A DNA stretch of 64,000 nt from GCA-958296115 sp965222445 (GTDB taxonomy: Bacteria; Chloroflexota; Dehalococcoidia; Lucifugimonadales; CAJWER01): contig CBDCTY010000002.1 of the NCBI GenBank assembly GCA_965222445.1, positions 1,922,001 to 1,986,000 on the forward strand. Reading direction: 5' to 3'. Under the pieces are notes generated by a model, which was given only the letters and a program-made list of their open reading frames with translations, did no database searches and was not told where the DNA came from. Below are positions 41,537 to 51,298 of this stretch, piece by piece; positions within the stretch are counted from its first letter, which is position 1, and every line of letters starts with the position of its first letter. The translations under genes were made by a program, and so were the position numbers.

Positions 41537-42241
41537 ATGACCCTTGGAAAACGTACGACCCCCGTGCTGATAATCGCGGCCATAGTGCTGCTGGGCGGGG
41601 CCCTGGGAGCGTTCGCAGTAGCCAGAGGAGTTCTGGCTTCCGAGCCCGCCGGAACGCCCACGCCCGTGCCGCTGGAGCTCCCCGAACTGCCGGACAAATT
41701 GCAGCTGCAGGACAGGTCGCAGCCGCAGGTCTCGCCGGCGACCAGCCCACCTGTAGTGAGCCGTGCCGAGGCGGCCGCCAGCCAGGGGCAGGAAGAAGAG
41801 GTCTATACGTGGGAGGACGGCGACAGGACCCTCAATGTCGTGCTCCAGGAGGACCTCACCATCCAGAACACCGCCGACATCACGCCTGGCGCCGAAGTGG
41901 TTGCCAGGGGCGCCACGAACAGCATCGTTCGGAAGCAGGCCAGCCAGACTCAAGACGCTCTTCCAGTGTTCCGCTCGGAATCGGGAGGCGGACTGATGAC
42001 TCTGCCCGGCGGCGTCCTGCTGTCGCTGGACTCCACATGGGACCAGGCCAAAATCGAGAGCTTCTTCTCTGAGAACGACATCTCGATGGACCAGGTATCG
42101 GAGCTGGGATTCTTGCCTAACGGCTTCCTGGTGGAGACGGAGCCGGGCTTCCCGTCGCTGGAGCTTGCCAATTCACTGGCCGCCCAGGATGGCGTTGCCG
42201 TATCGAGTCCCAACTGGTCGACACAGGTCGAGGCGAAGTAG
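41537..42241 (+). CDS. Secreted protein resembling a subtilase prodomain
   Basis: An N-terminal signal/anchor helix (VLIIAAIVLLGGALGAFAVARG, 10-31) is followed by a Pro-rich linker (GTPTPVPLELPELP) and a globular region. The C-terminal ~80 residues (GGVLLSLDSTWDQAKIESFFSENDISMDQVSELGFLPNGFLVETEPGFPSLELANSLAAQDGVAVSSPNW) have the pattern of the fervidolysin/subtilase N-terminal prodomain: a strand, helix, 'fLV.t..g..sl..A..la...gV..a.PN'. The next gene, 68 bp downstream, is a subtilase without this domain. It probably acts in trans as its chaperone or inhibitor. Confidence 0.6.
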   Translation: MTLGKRTTPVLIIAAIVLLGGALGAFAVARGVLASEPAGTPTPVPLELPELPDKLQLQDRSQPQVSPATSPPVVSRAEAAASQGQEEEVYTWEDGDRTLNVVLQEDLTIQNTADITPGAEVVARGATNSIVRKQASQTQDALPVFRSESGGGLMTLPGGVLLSLDSTWDQAKIESFFSENDISMDQVSELGFLPNGFLVETEPGFPSLELANSLAAQDGVAVSSPNWSTQVEAK

Positions 42242-42309
42242 AGCCGCTGTCCCACAGAGGACGACGACCACCACCCAGACCGCCGCTAGCCACGGAGAGA
42301 GAAGTCGCC

Positions 42310-45300
42310 ATGCCCTTCATGTTGCTCCAGCGTGCGCCGTCGTTGTCGTCAACGGCAAGATTGCTCCCCATCGCGGCTCTTGTCGCCCTCGGGTTCCTCC
42401 TGATCGCCAGCAGCGCCGGCGGCCAGACGGTCGCAGACGACCACGGCAACTCGTTCGACTCGGCTACGCTTGTGGCGTTGGGGTCCTCGGTAGAAGGGCG
42501 CATCGACGCGGGCGACGACCGCGACGTCTTCAAGTTCGACCTTTCAGACGCGTCCGGGCCAACGGACCTGTGGGTGTACACCCGCGGCGAATTCGATACC
42601 TACGGCGGCTTGTACGACAGCTCTGGGACCGTAATCGCACTCAATGACGACGGCTACTTCAGGGACCAGATACGCGCCTTCAGCATAAGGAGCGTCGTAC
42701 CTCCGGGGGTCTACTATGTGATAGCCGTCAGCTTCTTGGGGGAGCCGGGGGACTATACCCTGCACGCTCAGGCCGTCACCGACCCTGGGAGCACAATCGA
42801 CGCGGCGAAGCCCCTGGTTCTTGGTTCGCCAAACGGAGGCAAGATCGACAGCGCAGACGACGAGGATTACTTCCGGCTGGACTTCACGGAAACCAGGCAT
42901 GTCATCATCGATGCCAGGAATTCGCTTGTTCTGCCCCTTGATGCGGTCTTGCTCGACGCCGCCGGCGAAGAGATTTCCGCCAACACTTACCAGTCAAATC
43001 TGAGGGTATTGGGATTGCCGTTCCCGCTGGGTATGGAGATTGAAGAGGACTTCGAACCAGGTACTTACTACCTCAAGGTGACGAACCCATTGGCACCTCT
43101 CATCGGTGAGGCCGATTTCAGGGCCGTGCCGTACGCCATCTTCTTCGAGGAGGATGTCGAATATACCAATCTGCTCGAAGAGTGCGCGGCTGATACCCGG
43201 GCGTTGAACGCCCCGGAGATAAGCGATCCGCTGTATTCGTGCCAGTGGCACCTGAGCAGCTCTCAATGGCAGGATATCGACGTCCAGTCGGTCTGGGCAG
43301 AGGGGATCAAGGGAGAGGGAATCAACGTCGCCGTCGTAGACGACGGGATGTACCAAGCCCATGAGGACCTGAAGGACAACGTCAACACGAGCCTCAGCTT
43401 CGACTATACCACAGGCGGCAACGACATCTATGGCCGCTTCGACCATCATGGCACGCACGTTGCCGGCATGATCGCGGCCAGGGATAACGACGTAGGGGTT
43501 CGTGGAGTAGCCCCAAGGTCCACTGTCTACGGCTACAATCTCCTTGCCTTGGGAGCTACGACGGGGTTCAACATCATCGATGCGATGGCCCGCAATGGGG
43601 TAGTTACCGCGGTCTCGAACAACAGCTGGGGGCCAAGGGACGGCCCTGGACCGAGCCATACATTCTCGTTCTGGAGACAGGCGGTACACGCCGGTACAAC
43701 GGAGGGCTACGACGGCAAGGGCATCTTCTATGCCTTCTCCGGCGGCAACGGTCACCTGCTGGGCGACGACTCGAACCTCGACGAGTTCGCCAACACCCAT
43801 GCCGTGACCGCCGTCTGCTCAGTGCACAGCGAAGGCAGGAGGGCCGGTTACTCGGAAATGGGCGCCAATCTGTGGGTCTGTGCCCCTTCCAACGACCGTC
43901 CGGGCAGCCTCGGCGGAGCTCGCGGCATTCTGACGACCGAGAATTCCGACCGCTACTACCAGGACTTCGGCGGGACCTCCGCCGCAACGCCGCTTGTCTC
44001 AGGTGTTGCCGCGCTGACGCGCGACGCCAACGCCGACCTCACGTGGCGCGACATCAAGGTGATTCTCGCCGCTTCGGCCCAGCAGAACGACGCCGCAAGC
44101 TCGGGATGGGAAGACGGGGCCAGCAAGCATCCGATTTCCTCCACCGGCAGGTACCACTTCAACCACGAATACGGGTTCGGTGTGGTCAACGCCGAGGGCG
44201 CCGTCGACCTGGCGAAGCGCTGGACGAACTTGCCCGCAATGCAAGAGACGACCGTGTTGTCTGACGAGCTAAATGAGGAGATTCCCGACGCCCCTGTAGG
44301 CGGCAGCCCAACGACATTCACTCTTGCTCTCACACTGGACACCGATATCGGGTCCACCGAGTTCGTCGAGGTCACGGTCGTCTTCGAGCACGACTCTTTC
44401 CGGGACCTGGAGATCCTGCTGGAGTCGCCATCCGGAGCCGTCTCGAGACTGGCCGTTCCATTCGACACCTTCGATGGGATTTTTGGCTACGAATTTATGC
44501 CGTTGTACGGCTCATTCCAGTTCGGGTCGGCCAAACATATCGGCGAAGACCCCAACGGCGAGTGGAAGCTGCACGTGACCGACCGCATTCCTGTCGCGGA
44601 TGGGGTATTCGGCGGATTCGCCATCACCGTCTACGGGCACGAGCGCGCGCCCGGCGTTGCGACCCTGGACTCGGTCGAGGTCAACGTGGGCGGAGAGTCG
44701 CTGGACGTTGCCTGGACGGCCCCCGACGAGGCAGGCGACTCGGCGATCACCGCCTACGACCTGCGCTATATCCCGACCGACGCGGATGAGACGGACCTTG
44801 CCAGCTGGACCGCGCTGGAGGGCGTGTGGACAGCCGATGCCGGCGGAGAGCTGGAGTACAAGGCCACCGGGCTGACGGACGGCACTCAGTACGACATACA
44901 GGTCCGGGCCGTGAACAGCGCCGGTGGCGGCGTGTGGTCGGAGACCGGTACCGGCACCCCGATGTCGAGCCGGTGCGTCACCGGCGGCGCGGTTACGGAC
45001 AGGGCGAACACCGGCTTGATCCACGACTGCGAGGCGCTGCTGGAGGCGAGGGACACGCTGGCGGGAATCGGTTCGCTCAACTGGTCGGCGGATACTCCCA
45101 TGGCAGAATGGGATGGCGTTGTCGTTCGGGGCACTTCAGACCGCGTGACCCGGCTGGTACTCAACGGCAAGGGATTGAGCGGGACGATCCCGTCCGAGTT
45201 GGGCAGTCTGAGCGATTTGCAATGGCTAATGCTTCACAATAACCAGTTGTCGGGCGGCATTCCATCTCGGCTGGGCAGCCTGACCAACCTGACACTGCTG

Positions 45301-45693
45301 TGGCTCAGCAACAACCGGCTGGAGGGACAGATCCCCATGGCGCTGGGGCGATTGTCCCAGCTCAAGCAGCTCAACCTCAATACCAACAACATAACCGGTA
45401 CGATTCCGGCCGAACTTGGGGATCTAAGTAGCCTGGAACGGCTGTGGCTGCACAGGAATGAGTTGAGCGGCCCTATTCCGAATTCGTTGGGGCAACTATC
45501 CAACTTGGAGAGGCTTTGGCTGTACAGCAACGAGCTGACGGGCAGTATACCGGCGTCGCTGGGCGAGTTGAGCGATCTTGTCGCGTGGCGTCTCAGTGGC
45601 AACAACCTCACCGGGTGTGTACCTGAGGGACTGGCAGCCGTGGCGGACAACGACCTCGCCAATCTTGGCCTGCCGGCCTGTCCAGGCAACTAG
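42310..45693 (+). CDS. Secreted kexin-like S8 protease with P-domain, FN3 and leucine-rich repeats
   Basis: This is a 1127-aa exported protein. A signal peptide is at about 15-40. Two bacterial pre-peptidase (PPC)-like beta domains cover about 45-290. The S8 catalytic domain has Asp (VAVVDDGM, about 344), His (HHGTHVAGM, about 382), the oxyanion Asn (VSNNSWGP) and Ser (GGTSAATPLVSG, about 557). A proprotein-convertase P-domain follows (about 650-775), then a fibronectin III domain (about 780-885) and about six plant-type LRRs (LSGTIPSELGSLSDLQWLMLHNNQ pattern) to 1105. There is no sortase signal. Its prodomain seems to be the preceding separate gene. It likely acts on extracellular protein. 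Confidence 0.88.
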   Translation: MPFMLLQRAPSLSSTARLLPIAALVALGFLLIASSAGGQTVADDHGNSFDSATLVALGSSVEGRIDAGDDRDVFKFDLSDASGPTDLWVYTRGEFDTYGGLYDSSGTVIALNDDGYFRDQIRAFSIRSVVPPGVYYVIAVSFLGEPGDYTLHAQAVTDPGSTIDAAKPLVLGSPNGGKIDSADDEDYFRLDFTETRHVIIDARNSLVLPLDAVLLDAAGEEISANTYQSNLRVLGLPFPLGMEIEEDFEPGTYYLKVTNPLAPLIGEADFRAVPYAIFFEEDVEYTNLLEECAADTRALNAPEISDPLYSCQWHLSSSQWQDIDVQSVWAEGIKGEGINVAVVDDGMYQAHEDLKDNVNTSLSFDYTTGGNDIYGRFDHHGTHVAGMIAARDNDVGVRGVAPRSTVYGYNLLALGATTGFNIIDAMARNGVVTAVSNNSWGPRDGPGPSHTFSFWRQAVHAGTTEGYDGKGIFYAFSGGNGHLLGDDSNLDEFANTHAVTAVCSVHSEGRRAGYSEMGANLWVCAPSNDRPGSLGGARGILTTENSDRYYQDFGGTSAATPLVSGVAALTRDANADLTWRDIKVILAASAQQNDAASSGWEDGASKHPISSTGRYHFNHEYGFGVVNAEGAVDLAKRWTNLPAMQETTVLSDELNEEIPDAPVGGSPTTFTLALTLDTDIGSTEFVEVTVVFEHDSFRDLEILLESPSGAVSRLAVPFDTFDGIFGYEFMPLYGSFQFGSAKHIGEDPNGEWKLHVTDRIPVADGVFGGFAITVYGHERAPGVATLDSVEVNVGGESLDVAWTAPDEAGDSAITAYDLRYIPTDADETDLASWTALEGVWTADAGGELEYKATGLTDGTQYDIQVRAVNSAGGGVWSETGTGTPMSSRCVTGGAVTDRANTGLIHDCEALLEARDTLAGIGSLNWSADTPMAEWDGVVVRGTSDRVTRLVLNGKGLSGTIPSELGSLSDLQWLMLHNNQLSGGIPSRLGSLTNLTLLWLSNNRLEGQIPMALGRLSQLKQLNLNTNNITGTIPAELGDLSSLERLWLHRNELSGPIPNSLGQLSNLERLWLYSNELTGSIPASLGELSDLVAWRLSGNNLTGCVPEGLAAVADNDLANLGLPACPGN

Positions 45694-45773
45694 ACCGCCA
45701 CGCAAGGAAGTTCCGAAAGGTCCAAGGCAGCCCGGGTACACTCCCTGAGGGAGTCGTACTTGGCTGCTGACGG

Positions 45774-46241
45774 TCAGCGTGGCAGTCGGCCTGCAATCTT
45801 GCGGGCGAGGGAGGCTCGCTCTTCGAAAGGGATGAGCCTGGCGTCCCTGGCAAGGAGCAGCTCGGGCCGGTCGCCGGGATAGCGCGGCACCACGTGGACG
45901 TGGTAGTGGGGTATCGTCTGGCCGCTTGCCACGCCGTTGTTCTGGTAGATGTTCAGCCCCACGGGTGCGAGAGCGTCGTGGACGGCATGGGCGACGCGCC
46001 TGACCATCCGGGCGAGCGACACGGCCTCGTCCTCGGTGAGGTCGAGGACCGTCGGGGCATGGCGCGACGGCATCACCAGGATGGCTCCGCGGCTCACCTG
46101 GTAGGGATTCACTATCGCGGCGACGTCGGTAAGCCGCTCGACGTAGGCGAAGCGCTTGGTGCGCTCTTCGTCGTCGTCGACCTCTCCCCGCAGATTCCTG
46201 CAGAACGGACAGGGATCCCGGACCGGTATCTCGATTGACAT
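45774..46241 (-). CDS. HIT-family hydrolase
   Basis: The 155-aa protein has the histidine triad HYHVHVVPR in the motif GQTIPHYHVHVVP, and an N-terminal CPFC zinc-binding pair. This is typical of Hint/Ap4A-hydrolase-type nucleotide hydrolases. Start placed at ATG 46241 (MSIEIPVRDPCPFC); the open frame to 46346 adds residues outside the family. It diverges from the epimerase gene, with about 150 bp between starts. Confidence 0.9.
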   Translation of the reverse strand: MSIEIPVRDPCPFCRNLRGEVDDDEERTKRFAYVERLTDVAAIVNPYQVSRGAILVMPSRHAPTVLDLTEDEAVSLARMVRRVAHAVHDALAPVGLNIYQNNGVASGQTIPHYHVHVVPRYPGDRPELLLARDARLIPFEERASLARKIAGRLPR

Positions 46242-46391
46242 GGTCAAACCCTCATGCGCCCGGCGGGCTTCTCCGCCCAAGTCCTGCCGAAGTTCCTTGC
46301 CTATCATACTTGGGACAGCGGGTTGTCCGCATAGCTCCCCGGACATAGAATTATCGTGCAGCCCGCAGCAAGAGCGGCGCCGCGCGGGAGG

Positions 46392-47333
46392 ATGGATTTG
46401 CGCGTCCTGGTAACAGGCGGGGCCGGGTTCATAGGCTCACACATAGTCGACAGGCTGGTCGAGAGGGGCTGCGAGGTCGTCGTGGTGGACGACCTATCCT
46501 CCGGCCAGATGGCGAACGTCAATCCGAGGGCGCGGATGGTCGATCTGGACCTGAGCGCCCCGGACTTCCTGGACGTGGCTGCCTCCTTCAGGCCGGACGT
46601 GATCAGCCACTGCGCGGCCCAGGCGTCGGTGCCTGGGTCGGTGTCCGACCCGCAGCGCGACGCCCTCGTGAACATCGTGGGGGGGATCAACGTCTGCAAG
46701 GCGGCGGTGGAGGCCGGCTCTTCGCAGCTCGTCTACATCACTACGGGTGGTGCCCTGTACGGCGAGCCGGACTACCTCCCGTGCGACGAGGACCACCCGA
46801 TTCGACCCATCAGCCCATACGGGCTCAGCAAGTGGACGCTGGAGCAGTACCTGCCCATCCTCCTGCCCCCGTCCATGAGCGTAAAGGTACTGCGCGGGGC
46901 CAATGTGTATGGCCCGCGGCAGGACCCCCACGGCGAGTCGGGGGTCGTCGCCATCTTCGGGTCGAAGATGGTGCGCGGCGAGCCGGTGGTCATATTCGGC
47001 GACGGCGAGCACACACGGGACTACGTGTACATCGGCGACTTCGTGGACGCGCACGAGCTGGCGCTGAACTCAGGCGAGTCGCTGACGGTTAACATCGGCA
47101 GCGGGGCGGAGACCTCGGTCAACCAGCTCTTCCGTGCCATGGCAGACGAGCTTGGCTACACGATGCCGCCCCAACGCGCCGGCGAGCGCCCTGGAGACGT
47201 GAGGCGCATCTGCCTGGACTCGACGAGGGCGCGCGACCTGCTGGGCTGGCGTCCGGCCACTTCGCTGGCCGAGGGCCTGCGCAGGACTTTGGCTGCGTTC
47301 AGCGCCGCCACCCGCCCCGGCGATATACCGTGA
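46392..47333 (+). CDS. NAD-dependent epimerase/dehydratase (UDP-glucose 4-epimerase-like)
   Basis: This extended short-chain dehydrogenase acts on a nucleotide sugar. Its NAD motif TGGAGFIGSH is at about 8-17, followed by DDLSSG, ISHCAAQASV, the catalytic Thr/Ser in YITTGGALYG, and YGLSK (Tyr142-x3-Lys146). The C-terminal substrate domain has RGANVYGPRQDP and GDGEHTRDYVYIGD. ATG 46392 is close to its GGAGG; TTG 46398 is spaced better and is the alternative start. The 3' end overlaps the convergent DUF2298 gene by 35 bp. Confidence 0.9.
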   Translation: MDLRVLVTGGAGFIGSHIVDRLVERGCEVVVVDDLSSGQMANVNPRARMVDLDLSAPDFLDVAASFRPDVISHCAAQASVPGSVSDPQRDALVNIVGGINVCKAAVEAGSSQLVYITTGGALYGEPDYLPCDEDHPIRPISPYGLSKWTLEQYLPILLPPSMSVKVLRGANVYGPRQDPHGESGVVAIFGSKMVRGEPVVIFGDGEHTRDYVYIGDFVDAHELALNSGESLTVNIGSGAETSVNQLFRAMADELGYTMPPQRAGERPGDVRRICLDSTRARDLLGWRPATSLAEGLRRTLAAFSAATRPGDIP

Positions 47334-49668
47334 CGCCGCCCTGCTGGAACGGGGCGTCCATGAACTCGCCGAACTTCGCCAGGCCGGCCTCGCCGTAGGC
47401 CTGGCGCTCCCGGTCTCCAACGTAGACGTAGTCCACTCCGTACTTGTCGAGGAGCCGTCGCGCCTCCTCCACGTCCTCCGTGGTGTATATGGCCTCGATG
47501 TCTTCCTGGCGACCCGACAGCGGCTCATGGGAGCCGCGCCACTGTACCTCGTGGCCGGCCCAGCCGAGGACCGTGGGCACTCCCGTGCCCGACGAGACTC
47601 TGCCGAAGGGCGTGTAGTCGTTGCCGAATGCCTCCAGCACCGCTGAGTCGCGCCCGGCGTCATTGCGGATGAACTCGATGGCAGCGCGCTCGTCCAACGC
47701 CAGGTGCGCAAGGCCGTCGAGGGTGGGGTCGCGGCCCTGCGGACCGCCCTTGGTGGCGGCTGCCGCGAGCGGATAGTAGGCCGAGCAGGCCAACAGCACT
47801 ACGAAGGCCAGTGTCCAGACTCGCGTGAGAGTGAGCGCGCCGCCTTCCGCGCCGTCCCTGAGCTTCAGCATGTAGAAGATGGCGTATCCGGCCGACGCGG
47901 ACAAGAGTATCCACGCTTGGTAGTAGAGCTTGAATACGGTGTTCATCCTCTCCAAGGCCCCCCCAAAGCTGTCGTCGACGTGGAGAAGCTCAGGCCCCAT
48001 TATCAGCAGGATGCCGAGAGCGGCGAGCATAAGCGCATAGATCATGCCGTGCGACGGGTTCGCCTGCTTCGACAGCCAGAGGGCCCCGAACACGGCCGCG
48101 CTGATCAGAAAGGCCAGCGGCAGCACCCATATTAGCCTCGCCACTAGGCTTGCATCGCCGCCAAAGCTCATGACCGCCCACGCGACGAACGGCAGGAAGC
48201 CGGCCGACAGCGATATCGCCGATGCGAGGCGCCAGTCGCGGTCCACGGTCGTCCGCCAGAAGACAGAAACGACGACCGGGGCGACTGCAAGGAAGAACAG
48301 CGACCAGACGATGAGCAGGTGATGGGGCCGCGTAGCGTATACGCCGACCGCGCCAATCCCCGAGACCTGGCTGCCGAATGAGACGAGGTATGGCGCTATC
48401 AGCACGAGCGCCAGGGCTATCACGGGCAGAGCGGCAGATGCGATTTTCTCGATCAGCCCGACCGCGTCATCGGGGCTAGCCGAGTAGGCCCTGACGCCGG
48501 CGACGCCCACGAGGAGCGCGGCAAGTACGGGAAGGTCCCACATGTTCGTGAAGGCGAGGGCGCCAAGTACGAGTCCCATGGCGGCGGGCGCCGCTGCGCT
48601 GCGGCCCAGAGTGGCCAGGGAGGAGCCGGCGTTCCCGGCCAGTGCCGCCCTCGAGAGCGGCCAGTCCTGCCGGGGCGACCGCAGGTACGCCCAGAGCATC
48701 GTCAGGAACGTGACGACGAAGGGGATGGACATAACGTGGGGGTGGAGGTCCCCGAGGATGAAGCTGAAGAAGGGAAACTCGTGGATGGTGTAGTCGAGCG
48801 TGATGTCCCCGTCGAAAGAGCCAATGACACGGGTGGCGCGCCACCACCAGAAGTGCTCCTGGGGCCTCCACGACTCGGCAGGGGCAGGCAGGGGCTCGTC
48901 CAAACCGTCGACGCCGAGCCACTGCCAGAACCCGGCGGAGCCGAGGCTGTTCGCCCTCATGAACTCCAGCACGCCCTCCAGGTTGGCGGCCAGCACCAGC
49001 AGCGCGGCCGCGGCAAAGCCGGCCGTAAGCGCGTACCTCAGGACCTTCGAGTCGGAGCGGACCATGCCCGCCACCAGCGAAAAAATACCCATTGCGGCCA
49101 GAGCGGGGATGAGGGCGAGCGACAGGTTGTAAGCGATTGCCGGATGAACGCCGGTCAGCTTGGCGAGCGACCCCATCATCCAGTAGCCGAAGTAGTAGTA
49201 GCTGATCGACTCGCCCCGCAGCCACGGGTCCTCCGGCTCGCCCAGGTAGGTGCGTACCGAGGCGTTCAGGAAGCCGAAGTCCATCGGCTGCTCGGTGGAG
49301 GCGATCGCGGGGTCGTAGGCCCGGAATAGCGCCCAGGCGGCGAAGACGAGCAGGAACAGCGCCTCGGCGGTCAGCAGGGCCCGGCGCTCCTTCCTCACGA
49401 AGGCGAGGAGAGCCGCGCGCTGCCGCCACGCATATGTGCCGCTCAACGCGGCGAGCGCCGCGAGGATGAGCGCGAGGGTGATCTGGGTGCTGGGCACGAG
49501 CTGGGCGGCGCTCAGTATCCAGGAGATGTACGCGACGGCGACGATGCCCAGCGGCTTGCAGATCCCGAATCCACGGTCGCTCAGCGACGGGAAGAGGAAG
49601 AAGCAGATGGGGAAGGCGACGAGTCCGACGGCCTCCACCGCCAGGACCCAGAGTATGGCGTCAGTCAT
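47299..49668 (-). CDS. DUF2298 (Chlor_Arch_YYY) polytopic membrane protein
   Basis: This 789-aa protein has roughly 18 hydrophobic segments. It carries the family hallmarks PMDFGFLNASVRT, GESISYYYFGYWMMGSLAKLTGVHPAIAYNL with its triple Tyr, HEFPFFSFILGDLHPHVMSIPF, and ERMNTVFKLYYQAW. DUF2298 occurs mainly in Chloroflexota and archaea. Resemblance to PMT-type glycosyltransferases suggests lipid-linked sugar transfer, which is inference. A soluble C-terminal domain (DYTPFGRVSSGTGVPTVLGWAGHEVQWRG ... DVEEARRLLDKYGVDYVYVG) follows. It is adjacent to a sugar epimerase. Confidence 0.88.
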   Translation of the reverse strand: MTDAILWVLAVEAVGLVAFPICFFLFPSLSDRGFGICKPLGIVAVAYISWILSAAQLVPSTQITLALILAALAALSGTYAWRQRAALLAFVRKERRALLTAEALFLLVFAAWALFRAYDPAIASTEQPMDFGFLNASVRTYLGEPEDPWLRGESISYYYFGYWMMGSLAKLTGVHPAIAYNLSLALIPALAAMGIFSLVAGMVRSDSKVLRYALTAGFAAAALLVLAANLEGVLEFMRANSLGSAGFWQWLGVDGLDEPLPAPAESWRPQEHFWWWRATRVIGSFDGDITLDYTIHEFPFFSFILGDLHPHVMSIPFVVTFLTMLWAYLRSPRQDWPLSRAALAGNAGSSLATLGRSAAAPAAMGLVLGALAFTNMWDLPVLAALLVGVAGVRAYSASPDDAVGLIEKIASAALPVIALALVLIAPYLVSFGSQVSGIGAVGVYATRPHHLLIVWSLFFLAVAPVVVSVFWRTTVDRDWRLASAISLSAGFLPFVAWAVMSFGGDASLVARLIWVLPLAFLISAAVFGALWLSKQANPSHGMIYALMLAALGILLIMGPELLHVDDSFGGALERMNTVFKLYYQAWILLSASAGYAIFYMLKLRDGAEGGALTLTRVWTLAFVVLLACSAYYPLAAAATKGGPQGRDPTLDGLAHLALDERAAIEFIRNDAGRDSAVLEAFGNDYTPFGRVSSGTGVPTVLGWAGHEVQWRGSHEPLSGRQEDIEAIYTTEDVEEARRLLDKYGVDYVYVGDRERQAYGEAGLAKFGEFMDAPFQQGGVTVYRRGGWRR

Positions 49669-49716
49669 GGCCGGAGCAGCCGGGAGGGAGCCGGGCCGGC
49701 CCTATCCGCACACGAC

Positions 49717-50658
49717 TCATGCGGCGTCGGGCGACGCGAACAGTGCGTCTACGAACTCCCTGGGGTCGAACGGGGTGATGTCCTCGAGCTGCTCGCCGGT
49801 GCCGATGTACAGCACGGGCAGCTTCAGCTCGGCGGCTATGGCGATAACGACGCCGCCCTTGGCCGTGCCGTCCAGCTTGGACAGGAAGACGCCGTCGCAG
49901 TGTATGGCCTCGGTGAACGCGCGGGCCTGCGCCAGGCCGTTCTGACCGGTCGTTGCGTCCATCGCCAGGATCACCTCGACGGAGGCGCGGTCGTCTTGCC
50001 TCGAGAGTACGCGCCGGATCTTCTTCATCTCCTCCATGAGGTTGGCCTTGGAGTGGAGCCGGCCGGCAGTGTCGATGATCACGACGTCCACACCCCTGCT
50101 GCGGGCGGCGTGCAGCGTGTCGAAGGCGACCGCGCCCGGATCGGCGCCCTGCTGGTGGGCTATGACATCGGCGCCGACCCGGCTGCCCCACACCTGCAGC
50201 TGCTCGATGGCGGCCGCCCTGAAGGTGTCGGCCGCGCCCAGCAGCACCTGCTTGCCCTCGTCGGCGTAGAGCTGGGCCAGCTTCGCAATGCTTGTCGTCT
50301 TGCCAGCGCCGTTCACGCCGATCATGAGCACAGTGTGTGGGACCTTGCCGTTCTCCGAGGCGGGGCTGCTACGTACGTCCAGAATCGCGACGAGCTCCTG
50401 CTTGAGGATGTCGATGGCGCCATCGGGGTCCGAGACGCTCTCCTCCCTGACGCGCCGCTTGAGCCTCTCGATCAGGTCCTGGGCAGGCCCCAGGCCGACG
50501 TCGGCGGCAATCAGCAGCTCCTCGAGCTCCTCCCAGAGCCCGTCGTCCAGGCTTCCGGAGCGAAAGAGTGCCGTGACGTGGGAAAACCAGGCCCGCCGGG
50601 TCTTCTCGGCGGCCTGTTTAGTCTTCTCGCTCTTTCGGCGTCCCAGGAAGTTGAGCAT
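49717..50658 (-). CDS. ftsY: Signal recognition particle receptor FtsY
   Basis: FtsY is the SRP GTPase receptor at the membrane. The 313-aa protein has a four-helix N domain (about 20-100), G1 GVNGAGKTT (114-122), DTFRAAAIEQL, G3 DTAGRLHSKANLMEE, G4 LSKLDGTAKGG, and closes with GTGEQLEDITPFDPREFVDALF. The acidic A domain seen in many bacteria is absent; the N-terminus is short and basic (KSEKTKQAAEKTRR). The gene is divergent from the nuo operon. Confidence 0.95.
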   Translation of the reverse strand: MLNFLGRRKSEKTKQAAEKTRRAWFSHVTALFRSGSLDDGLWEELEELLIAADVGLGPAQDLIERLKRRVREESVSDPDGAIDILKQELVAILDVRSSPASENGKVPHTVLMIGVNGAGKTTSIAKLAQLYADEGKQVLLGAADTFRAAAIEQLQVWGSRVGADVIAHQQGADPGAVAFDTLHAARSRGVDVVIIDTAGRLHSKANLMEEMKKIRRVLSRQDDRASVEVILAMDATTGQNGLAQARAFTEAIHCDGVFLSKLDGTAKGGVVIAIAAELKLPVLYIGTGEQLEDITPFDPREFVDALFASPDAA

Positions 50659-50929
50659 AGGGTACCAATCACGCGGGGGAGGCTGTCACATTGGCGACAG
50701 GGAACTATTGTAGCAGGAAGGACAGAGTTCCTACGTGGCTGGGCGGAATCCAACCCGTGTTTCCCTTTTGGCGGCAAATGATACATTTGGAACCGGAAAT
50801 TTCAAATGGCAGGCAGAATCCAACCCGCATAGCCAGCATGGCCCACCCGGCGGCGGGCTCATTTGAAGCACTATCGGGCCGGGTGTTAAACTGGAAGCAG
50901 TCCACCACCTTCGCACGAGGGACGAAACT
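50659..50929. promoter_or_regulatory. ftsY-nuoA divergent intergenic region
   Basis: The gap should contain promoters for ftsY (minus) and the nuo operon (plus). A 12-bp direct repeat, GAATCCAACCCG, occurs at 50746-50757 and 50816-50827. Between them lies AT-rich DNA with inverted TTTGG/CCAAA-like steps (CAAATGATACATTTG). These may be operator sites. No exact promoter is called. Confidence 0.4.
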
Positions 50930-51298
50930 GTGCCCGACGGATATGCGCTGAACTGGGGAGCCGTGCTGATAGTCGCGGGAGTGGGTCTCGCGGCGGTGCT
51001 GGGCGCGTTCGCGGCCTCGTACCTGCTGGCGCCCCGGCGCCCCTCGGAGATGAAGGACATGCCGTACGAGTGCGGCATACCGCCTGCCCCCTACCGCTGG
51101 TCCCAGATCAACATACGGTACTACGTGTTCGCGATCCTGTTCCTCATATTCGATGTGGAGGCGGTGTTCCTCTTCCCGTGGGCGATGGTCTACCTGGAGA
51201 CCATCCCCGCCGTCTTCTACGAGATGCTCATCTTCATCGCTATCCTGTTCTTCGGGGTCGTGTACGGGTGGAAGAAGGGAGTGCTGCAGTGGAGATAG
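50930..51298 (+). CDS. nuoA: NADH-quinone oxidoreductase subunit A
   Basis: NuoA is a small membrane subunit of complex I. The 122-aa protein has three transmembrane helices and the conserved loop MKDMPYECGIPPAPYRWSQINIRYYVFAILFLIFDVEAVFLFPWA, with the ECG, RYY and FDVE-x-FL-P-W family hallmarks. Start GTG. It is the first gene of the nuo cluster and overlaps nuoB. Confidence 0.95.
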   Translation: MPDGYALNWGAVLIVAGVGLAAVLGAFAASYLLAPRRPSEMKDMPYECGIPPAPYRWSQINIRYYVFAILFLIFDVEAVFLFPWAMVYLETIPAVFYEMLIFIAILFFGVVYGWKKGVLQWR

